In this document: in pieces, positions 51,047 through 56,959 of the stretch
Position numbering within the stretch: position 1 is the first letter of the stretch
How the letters are laid out: every line of letters starts with the position of its first letter
Origin: Lachnospiraceae bacterium
GTDB lineage: Bacteria > Bacillota > Clostridia > Lachnospirales > Lachnospiraceae
Reading direction: 5' to 3'
DNA length: 56,959 bases
NCBI GenBank assembly: GCA_028696165.1
Contig: JAQVHQ010000019.1
Coordinates: 1-56,959, forward strand
Notes under the pieces: model-generated
Database searches by the model: none
Told to the model about the DNA's origin: nothing
Seen by the model: the letters and a program-made list of their open reading frames with translations, nothing else
Made by a program: the position numbers and the translations under genes

Positions 51047-52252
51047 CTAACGGACAATTCGTTTCTTCTGCGCTGCATACACGAATATGATAAAAGCAGA
51101 TAGCATGACAGTTGCTACAGCCACACCCAGCATAGCATAAGATATTGGCTGACCAAACAGATTATAAGTTGTTGTTCCACCAAAAATCGAAGACAATTTA
51201 CCAAGTGAGTTAAAACTAAAATCTACAATTGGCCACAATAATTTCTTTAAACCAGATCCAAAGATTTCCGTTGCCATTCCCACTAACAAAACAATAAAGG
51301 AAACTCCAAATGCACCTGCCTGATTACTCATCAAAGCTGAAATCAGTAATGCTACCATAGAAAATACAATCGCTATGAACACAATCCATAATACGGAAAC
51401 AAGTGCAAACTGACCGATGGTGAATGCATATTGTGCTGTTCTGAAGCTTGCCAGGCATCTCATTGAAAATCCTGCACCTGCCATATTTCCAGTTGCTGCA
51501 AAAGTACCAATAAATGTTCCTGCTACAAAAAGGATACTCATAACTACAGCCGTGATAACACCAGTAATAATTTTCGATGTAACAATTTCTTTTCTTCCCT
51601 TTTTAGAGCAAAGAACAATGTTATCCATTCCGGTTCTGACTTCCTGGGTGAAAATTGGGGCAATGAAATACGCAATTGGGAACAGTAGCAGCAGTAATAC
51701 ATTCATTCCACTCCAATTTGAAAACAAACTGTCCCAAAAAGAAACGTTTTCAAAAGTAGGAGCTCCCAACTCTTTTTCTGTTTCTAATTGCTTCTCATAA
51801 CGTGCATACTCATAACTATTTTCCTGCCCTGACGCTTGAAGTTCAGTCAGCTTATCCTGTAAAGGTGCAATTCCAATCAGATTGTCAATATCCTGTTTCC
51901 CAGCTTCTTTCCCCTCGTAATAATCATTGACTGCTGTATTGAAATCTGCATAATCTGCATTGAATTTCAATACAGGATCTGCCATTTTGTAGTGATCAAT
52001 TGCCTCACCAGAACCATACTTATTTTTTGCTTCCGTATACGCATCTGTTGATACAACTCCCTGTGCTTCATCCAATGTTCCCGTATGTTCTTCTACCATG
52101 GAAGTATAGGTATTATAGTTTTCCGTTCCGCCATAGCTGTAGTAAGTTGTAGAAAATCCCATCACAATATATACAACTAATAAAATAGCAAGAACAATTA
52201 AATTTTTCTTATTTGTCAGTGTTTTGTGTAATTCTAATTTCAATAATCTCAT
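51047..52252 (-). CDS. ABC-2 type transporter permease
   Basis: A 401-residue permease: one N-terminal membrane segment (about 18-36), a roughly 145-residue extracytoplasmic helical domain (38-185, rich in Tyr, Gln, Glu), then five segments (about 190-400). The TNKKNLIVLAILLVVYIVMG start and the PIFTQEVRTGMDNIVLCSKKGRKE coupling region (in part) fit the ABC-2 family. It partners the ATPase 2 nt upstream. Substrate unknown; antimicrobial-peptide or lipid export is plausible from context. Confidence 0.88.
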   Translation of the reverse strand: MRLLKLELHKTLTNKKNLIVLAILLVVYIVMGFSTTYYSYGGTENYNTYTSMVEEHTGTLDEAQGVVSTDAYTEAKNKYGSGEAIDHYKMADPVLKFNADYADFNTAVNDYYEGKEAGKQDIDNLIGIAPLQDKLTELQASGQENSYEYARYEKQLETEKELGAPTFENVSFWDSLFSNWSGMNVLLLLLFPIAYFIAPIFTQEVRTGMDNIVLCSKKGRKEIVTSKIITGVITAVVMSILFVAGTFIGTFAATGNMAGAGFSMRCLASFRTAQYAFTIGQFALVSVLWIVFIAIVFSMVALLISALMSNQAGAFGVSFIVLLVGMATEIFGSGLKKLLWPIVDFSFNSLGKLSSIFGGTTTYNLFGQPISYAMLGVAVATVMLSAFIIFVYAAQKKRIVR

Positions 52253-52254
52253 TT

Positions 52255-53121
52255 TTATGCCATTGCCTCCTTATAATTGAATTCGTATAGATAAGCATCC
52301 TCTAAATTTGGTTCCAGATTGACTGCTTTTTCATGCGGCCGGCTGTTAGACAGCACGCGTATATCAATCATATCTCCATTTGGCACTGCATTACTGATGA
52401 CATGATTCTTTTGAAATCCCATAAGCTTATCCGGAGCAATACTGCATTCCCATACCTTCCCATTCATTCGCTGCATATAAGCACGCCCATCTTCCATACT
52501 GCCAACCTTGCCATCTTTTATCATGATGATTTTCTTTGCTACAGAATCCACATCGGAAACAATATGTGTGGACAAAAGTACTGCCCTATCCTTTGAAAAT
52601 ACAGAAATAATATTTCTGAACTTGATACGCTCATAAGGATCCAGTCCTGCAGTAGGCTCATCCAGTATCAGAATTTCCGGATTGTTCAAAAGAGCCTGGG
52701 CAATTCCAAGTCTTCTTTTCATACCTCCGGAATAATTCACGCATCGTCTTTCCATATCGTCTGTCAGATCAACCTGCTCTGCTAATTCCTTGATTTTCCT
52801 GTCTGCTTCCACATCACTAAGACCTTTCAGATTCGCTACATATTCCAGATACTGTCTTCCTGTAAAATTCGGATAGAAATCTAAATCCTGTGGCAGATAG
52901 CCAAGCTTCGCACGATATTCCTTGTCGCACTTCTTGCCATTGTATAAGACCTGTCCTGATGATGCTGGAATAAGCCCTGCCAATATTCGGATCAGAGTTG
53001 TCTTTCCTGCTCCATTTGGTCCCAGAAGTCCATAGATTCCGTTATCCATCTTGAAAGAAACACCTTTTAGTACATCTTTCTTTCCATAGTTTTTCATCAC
53101 ATTACTAATTATAAGTTCCAT
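52255..53121 (-). CDS. ABC transporter ATP-binding protein
   Basis: A 288-residue ATPase of the CcmA/drug-exporter type. Walker A GPNGAGKTT is at 34-42, the Q-loop follows in LGYLPQDLDFYPNFTG, the signature is YSGGMKRRLGIAQAL, Walker B is ILILDEPTAGLDP and the H-loop is LLSTHIVSDVD. A C-terminal regulatory extension of about 75 residues follows. AGGAG lies 9 nt before the ATG. Middle gene of the zinc-ribbon/ABC operon. Confidence 0.93.
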   Translation of the reverse strand: MELIISNVMKNYGKKDVLKGVSFKMDNGIYGLLGPNGAGKTTLIRILAGLIPASSGQVLYNGKKCDKEYRAKLGYLPQDLDFYPNFTGRQYLEYVANLKGLSDVEADRKIKELAEQVDLTDDMERRCVNYSGGMKRRLGIAQALLNNPEILILDEPTAGLDPYERIKFRNIISVFSKDRAVLLSTHIVSDVDSVAKKIIMIKDGKVGSMEDGRAYMQRMNGKVWECSIAPDKLMGFQKNHVISNAVPNGDMIDIRVLSNSRPHEKAVNLEPNLEDAYLYEFNYKEAMA

Positions 53122-53127
53122 AGTCTT

Positions 53128-53883
53128 TTACTCCTCTTCTTTCATTTCTTTGTTTATAAATTCTTTCATTGATTGACCGCAGTTCCAGCAAAATGCAGCT
53201 TCTGCTGATACAATTGCTCCACATTTATCACATTTTCGCTGATATTCATTTCCACAATTACTGCAATAATTCTCGTTCTTCTGTCTCAGATGTCCACATT
53301 TCTTGCATGTTCCCTTCACACTGGTATAAATGTACAGTGCAATGATTGCCCACATGTTAAAGAATAATGTTAAGATTACCCACAATGCTTTTTTACATCC
53401 GGTTTTATTTGCCTTTTGATATGCCCATACCATGCAAAGCAGCCAATATGCCATTCCCCAAATACCAGATATTCCCAAAACCACACCTGCCAAAACCTTA
53501 TCACCTGTTGTCAGATTCATACTCTGTTCAAAATCCATATCTGAATAAACTGAGTCCCAGTTATGATCACCTCTGATGCTCCATTCTCCATGCCATTCAT
53601 CACCATAGCTTTCATGTCCATGTGCATACCACTCATACTCGTTCTTTCCAGAACTTTCTTCGACTGTTTGGTCTTTGCCATTTTCATCTGACTCTGCATA
53701 TTCCTGTAGCAGTTCTTCTCTCTGCTGCTGATAAGTTTCTTCAAGTTTCATAAACCTGTCTCCAAAGTTCTGATACAACACAACTCCCGAAGCTACTGCA
53801 AAGACGACTCCTGCAACAATCAAGCCAAGAAAACCCTTTTTTAAATTCATTTTTGATACTTTGTTTTTCAATTTTTCTACCAT
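53128..53883 (-). CDS. Zinc-ribbon membrane protein of the ABC operon
   Basis: A 251-residue protein with a cytoplasmic basic start, one membrane segment (about 16-36), and an acidic/aromatic outer region rich in His, Trp, Tyr and Glu (about 40-120). Two more segments (about 130-185) lead to a C-terminal double zinc ribbon with four CxxC pairs (CKKCGH, CSNCGN, CDKCGA, CWNCGQ). No enzymatic motif. It may sense or adapt the ABC pump; no function can be assigned. AGGAGG precedes the ATG. TGTTTAA repeats lie at 53954-53971. Confidence 0.78.
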   Translation of the reverse strand: MVEKLKNKVSKMNLKKGFLGLIVAGVVFAVASGVVLYQNFGDRFMKLEETYQQQREELLQEYAESDENGKDQTVEESSGKNEYEWYAHGHESYGDEWHGEWSIRGDHNWDSVYSDMDFEQSMNLTTGDKVLAGVVLGISGIWGMAYWLLCMVWAYQKANKTGCKKALWVILTLFFNMWAIIALYIYTSVKGTCKKCGHLRQKNENYCSNCGNEYQRKCDKCGAIVSAEAAFCWNCGQSMKEFINKEMKEEE

Positions 53884-53953
53884 GTTCTTTGTTACCTCCT
53901 CTTCTTTATGCTCTTACTTTACAGGAGACACTTAAAATTCAAAGTTAGAATTT

Positions 53954-53971
53954 TTAAACAGAACTTAAACA
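53954..53971 (-). promoter_or_regulatory. Response-regulator box of the zinc-ribbon/ABC operon
   Basis: Two perfect TGTTTAA copies on the minus strand (53965-53971 and 53954-53960), exactly 11 bp apart. About 12 bp downstream lies a weak -35 (TTTGAA) with TAAAGT as -10, the expected layout for an OmpR-type activated promoter. Confidence 0.72.
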
Positions 53972-53990
53972 AAAATATAATTTTACATGC

Positions 53991-54015
53991 AAAAACAGCT
54001 GCATTGCTGCAGCTG
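53991..54015 (-). terminator. Intrinsic terminator of the PAP2-kinase-regulator operon
   Basis: CAGCTGCA pairs perfectly with TGCAGCTG around a GCAA tetraloop and is followed by TTTTT, 15 nt after the regulator stop. Confidence 0.92.
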
Positions 54016-54030
54016 CCCTAAATTTAATCT

Positions 54031-54744
54031 TTATATATTCAAACGATACCCAGCTCCCCAGACGGTCTCAATAATCTGTGGATTCTTACTGTCTTCTTCT
54101 ATTTTTTCTCTGATTCTATTGATATGGACAGCGACTGTTGCGCTGTCTCCAACATAATCGTATCCCCATATCTTTTCAAACAATGTTTCTTTTGAAAACA
54201 CTATATTGGGATTTAATGCAAGGAACTTTAACAATTCAAACTCTCTATGTGGGAACTTGATTTCTACATTGCCTTTATACACCTTCCAGCTTTTCGTCAA
54301 AATACGGATATTACCAATTGTGATCGTTCTTTCTTCTATAATTCCCTCATCATCATCTCGTTCTCTGTTGCTATTTGTCAATCGTTCAAATCGCTTCAAA
54401 TGTGATTGCACCCTCGCCACTAATTCTGCTGGATCAAATGGTTTTGCAATATAATCATCTGCACCAAGACCCAGACCTCTGATTTTATCTATGGATTCTG
54501 TTTTTGCCGTTACCATAAGGATGGGAATGTCAATTTTGTCTCTGATTTCTCTGCAAATATCATATCCATTGCCCCCTGGGAGCATAAGATCCAGTATTAA
54601 GAGATTGAATCCACCATTCATAACCAATTCCGGCACATTTCTGCCATCTGCCTTTATTTCAACTTCATAACCACTAATTTCTAGGTAATCCCGTTCCAAA
54701 AAAGCAATTCCTTCATCATCTTCTACAATCAATATTTTCGCCAT
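54031..54744 (-). CDS. OmpR/PhoB-family response regulator
   Basis: A 237-residue regulator. The receiver domain has Asp9/Asp10, phospho-acceptor Asp52 in LLILDLMLPGGNGYD, VTAKTESID and the Lys of DDYIAKPF. The C-terminal winged helix (about 135-237) has LTKSWKVYKGNVEIKFPHRE (in part) and the recognition segment DSATVAVHINRIREKIEED. It pairs with the kinase 11 nt upstream. The 11-bp-spaced TGTTTAA repeats in this locus are its likely binding sites. ATG at 54744 is 6 nt from GGAGG. Confidence 0.95.
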   Translation of the reverse strand: MAKILIVEDDEGIAFLERDYLEISGYEVEIKADGRNVPELVMNGGFNLLILDLMLPGGNGYDICREIRDKIDIPILMVTAKTESIDKIRGLGLGADDYIAKPFDPAELVARVQSHLKRFERLTNSNRERDDDEGIIEERTITIGNIRILTKSWKVYKGNVEIKFPHREFELLKFLALNPNIVFSKETLFEKIWGYDYVGDSATVAVHINRIREKIEEDSKNPQIIETVWGAGYRLNI

Positions 54745-54755
54745 CACAATCCTCC

Positions 54756-56183
54756 TTACTCTTCAACTGTTAATTCTATTTCAACCAAAAAGCCATTTTG
54801 ATTTTTAGCTGTAATCGTTCCACCATGTTCTTCTACAATATATTTGCATACATATAATCCAAGTCCACTGCCATCATTTTTACTGGTTCTGGATTCATCA
54901 CCACGATAAAACTGTTCAAATACATGGAGAAGTTTTTCGTCATCTATGCCATTTCCATTATCCTTAACGGATATCACAACATCTTTATCTCTTTTCTCCA
55001 TACTGGCAGAAATTTCCACTACAGATGCATCTGCATACTTTAAACTGTTTTCAATCAGATTATCAAATACTCTCTTCATCTGTTCTACATCCATCTGAAC
55101 AAAACAATTTATGATTTCTTTTTTTAATGTAATAGAGTATCCTTTTTCTTCAGCCTCTATCTGCTTCTCTGATATATATTTTTCCATCCAACTGTTCAGT
55201 TCTGTCTTCTGCAAGAAGAACGGCATGTTTCCTGTTTCCAATTTTGAAAAATAGAATAACTTTTGAAGCAGTTCATCCATATCACATGCTTTTTGATATG
55301 ACATTTCCAGATATCGCTGCTGTTTTTCCGGTGTATTCGCAATACCATCCAGCATGCCTTTTACATATCCCTTTACTGAGGTGAGCGGTGTCCGTAGATC
55401 ATGAGAAATGCCTGATACCATTTCTGTTCTCGCTTTTTCATAGGCAGCGTTTTGTTCCATACCTGCTTTCAAATTTTGCTGCATGGTATTAAATGTGCTG
55501 CATACTTCTAAAAATTCATCTTTTTCATCATATGTAATCGGTGTATCCAAATCTCCTTGATTTATTCTCTGTGCCGCATGATTCAATTCTTCCACAGGTT
55601 TCATAATTTTATTGATAAGTCTTTTGGTAAATATCTGACTACAGAACAATAAACCTGCAATTACGATAATTCCCATAATCACAAAGACAATAATAAACAT
55701 CTCAAACATACCACGGTCCATCCCCCAGAGAGAACGGCTTGTTTCACTACAAGCTACATATACATTATAATCAGTACCGTCCGCCGTTATGATACAGCGT
55801 GCAATTGTCACTCCCTCCATGTTATATAGTTTCACCTGCTCTGATGAGAATGCCGTATTTTCAAAGGCTTCAATAAACTCTTCTTCACTATGACGTACAT
55901 TCGAATACTGTACCTTATTCTCCATATCTGTCACATACAGCTCATAATTATATGCGCCTGCCTTCTGGCTTAATGCTTCCCATGAATCTGGGATTTTCTG
56001 TTCTTCCATAAGCAATGTCTGTATATCATAAATATGATCAGCAAGTCCCGCCTCTTGTTCCATTCCAGACATATACTCATCTTTAAATATTCCAAAAGCT
56101 CCACCAAATACCCCAAATAGAATAAGCAGCGAAACTAATACGATTGCTGTATTTGATATAAAAATTCTTTTTTTCATTGTCAT
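54756..56183 (-). CDS. Membrane sensor histidine kinase
   Basis: A 475-residue kinase with membrane segments at about 10-32 and 160-182 enclosing an extracytoplasmic sensor domain of about 125 residues. HAMP follows (about 183-237), then HisKA with His261 in SGISHDLRTPLTS and HATPase_c with VFDNLIENSLKYA (N box), DNGNGIDDE (G1) and GSGLGLYVCKYIV (G2). The sensor domain has no named fold that I can recognise. Its start overlaps the PAP2 stop by 4 nt (ATGA). Confidence 0.94.
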   Translation of the reverse strand: MTMKKRIFISNTAIVLVSLLILFGVFGGAFGIFKDEYMSGMEQEAGLADHIYDIQTLLMEEQKIPDSWEALSQKAGAYNYELYVTDMENKVQYSNVRHSEEEFIEAFENTAFSSEQVKLYNMEGVTIARCIITADGTDYNVYVACSETSRSLWGMDRGMFEMFIIVFVIMGIIVIAGLLFCSQIFTKRLINKIMKPVEELNHAAQRINQGDLDTPITYDEKDEFLEVCSTFNTMQQNLKAGMEQNAAYEKARTEMVSGISHDLRTPLTSVKGYVKGMLDGIANTPEKQQRYLEMSYQKACDMDELLQKLFYFSKLETGNMPFFLQKTELNSWMEKYISEKQIEAEEKGYSITLKKEIINCFVQMDVEQMKRVFDNLIENSLKYADASVVEISASMEKRDKDVVISVKDNGNGIDDEKLLHVFEQFYRGDESRTSKNDGSGLGLYVCKYIVEEHGGTITAKNQNGFLVEIELTVEE

Positions 56184-56752
56184 ATTTTTTTACCTCTATG
56201 AAATAGTATTTTGTCTGAATTATCAATCACCAGCATTCCTACACTATAAACAATGCAAGCAATCATGATACCAATGATTGCACCACACAATACATCGGTC
56301 GGATAATGCACCCCTACATATAATCTTGAAAACCCTATTAAAGCAGCCAAAATCATAGCAGGTATACCATATTTTTTAGGAAGACTAAGCAGCAATATAC
56401 TTGCCACTGCAAAAGAACTGCCCGTATGTCCTGATGGAAATGAAAAATCATTTGGTTTGTCAATCAAACACTCCAGCCCTGATAGCATTTCATATGGTCT
56501 GATTCTACCAATCAAATTTTTCAATATCATATTATCAATTATAAAGGCAGCCACTAATGAACACAATGCCATGATTCCTATTTTTCTTGTCTTTTGATGG
56601 AAAAGTAGTCCTATCGAAATTACAATCCATATTGCTCCAGCATCACCCAGCCTAGTGATAAATGTAAAAATGGGTGTAAAGAAATCATTCCTCAATACGT
56701 CTTGAATCCACAATAATATTCCCTGATCCATCATCATTATATTTTCAAACAT
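56180..56752 (-). CDS. PAP2-family phosphatase (undecaprenyl-PP phosphatase-like)
   Basis: A 190-residue membrane phosphatase with about five or six segments. The three PAP2 motifs are present: KNLIGRIRP, FSFPSGHTGSS and SRLYVGVHYPTDVLCG with the catalytic His. Bacterial relatives (BcrC, PgpB) dephosphorylate undecaprenyl pyrophosphate, giving bacitracin resistance, or phosphatidylglycerol phosphate. As the first gene of a kinase-regulator operon next to popT, a role in carrier-lipid recycling is the best inference. ATG at 56752; AAGGAG lies about 11 nt upstream. Confidence 0.9.
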   Translation of the reverse strand: MFENIMMMDQGILLWIQDVLRNDFFTPIFTFITRLGDAGAIWIVISIGLLFHQKTRKIGIMALCSLVAAFIIDNMILKNLIGRIRPYEMLSGLECLIDKPNDFSFPSGHTGSSFAVASILLLSLPKKYGIPAMILAALIGFSRLYVGVHYPTDVLCGAIIGIMIACIVYSVGMLVIDNSDKILFHRGKKI

Positions 56753-56819
56753 AAAAATATCATCTCCTTTTATTTATATCTAAACTATCACACGGACATA
56801 AATATGGAGATGATAAGTT

Positions 56820-56837
56820 TTAAACAAAATATAAACG
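56820..56837 (-). promoter_or_regulatory. Response-regulator box of the PAP2-kinase-regulator operon
   Basis: One perfect TGTTTAA (56820-56826) and, 11 bp away, a 5-of-7 copy (CGTTTAT, 56831-56837) on the minus strand, about 70 nt upstream of the PAP2 gene. It implies autoregulation. The remaining bases to the end of the window show nothing I recognise. Confidence 0.6.
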
Positions 56838-56959
56838 TAACTGTTCAGTACCCTAATATCTAACAAGTACTATATTTGTGCAAAACAGAGAAAATAATTT
56901 TTCTGTTTTAGCACCAGTTTTAGGTTTTTAGAAAGGTTATCCACCACTTCCATCTGATT

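Noticed and set aside
1-56959. tRNA, rRNA, riboswitch or CRISPR elements
   Set aside because: I found no cloverleaf, rRNA core, T-box or known riboswitch core, or spaced repeat array on either strand; short structured RNAs could still be missed without a covariance search.

Overview
The window looks like chromosomal DNA of an endospore-forming, low-GC Firmicute of the Lachnospiraceae type (Blautia/Dorea/Ruminococcus-like). Evidence: AT-rich sequence, strong AGGAGG ribosome sites with frequent GTG/TTG starts, a Clostridia-style division-and-cell-wall (dcw) cluster running directly into spoIIGA-sigE-sigG, and an uncharacterised DUF5688-type protein seen mostly in this family. The family assignment is inference; no rRNA is present. 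Almost all genes lie on the minus strand.

Region 1 (1-10.9 kb) is housekeeping: L-lactate dehydrogenase, a DUF5688 protein, elongation factor P, an operon of patatin lipase, EamA transporter and YqeG phosphatase, citrate synthase, AlaA-type aminotransferase and NrdR. Two plus-strand genes follow: a YlmC/YmxH PRC-barrel protein and a stand-alone AAA ATPase. Region 2 (10.9-27.9 kb) holds, in transcription order, mraZ-rsmH-ftsL-pbpB-spoVD-mraY-murD-ftsW-murA-ftsQ-ftsZ, then spoIIGA-sigE, yqeY, a small GGDEF protein and sigG. mraZ is preceded by four 10-bp direct repeats (MraZ boxes), spoIIGA by Spo0A-like boxes, and spoVD by a terminator-like hairpin that hides its ribosome site. A roughly 180-nt, almost fully self-complementary element lies between lgt and mraZ. 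Region 3 (28.4-30.4 kb) is lgt and ychF.

Region 4 (30.8-47.1 kb) is accessory DNA. It has a seven-gene minus operon (MATE exporter, PaaK/CapK-like adenylating enzyme, MacB/FtsX-type ABC transporter, Ntn-hydrolase lipoprotein, cyclophilin-fold lipoprotein, LysE-alpha/beta-hydrolase fusion) with a divergent LysR regulator. It also has an acetyltransferase, decayed phzF and lysR genes, an HxlR/PNPOx pair, an arsenic operon (arsR-permease-thioredoxin-arsC) and a wrecked serine recombinase. Relics and a re-used terminator sequence suggest repeated gene acquisition and loss.

Region 5 (47.2-56.8 kb) is the most interesting. A PAP2 phosphatase, a sensor kinase and an OmpR-type regulator form one operon. 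Next to it are a zinc-ribbon/ABC-2 operon, a glycosyltransferase-VTT-glycosyltransferase operon and a DUF368 (PopT-type) gene. The same TGTTTAA direct repeat with 11-bp spacing occurs upstream of at least three of these four units. I read this as a two-component regulon that handles the undecaprenyl-phosphate carrier lipid and glycolipids, probably an envelope-stress response. The parts are known families; the combination and its regulation are inference from sequence.
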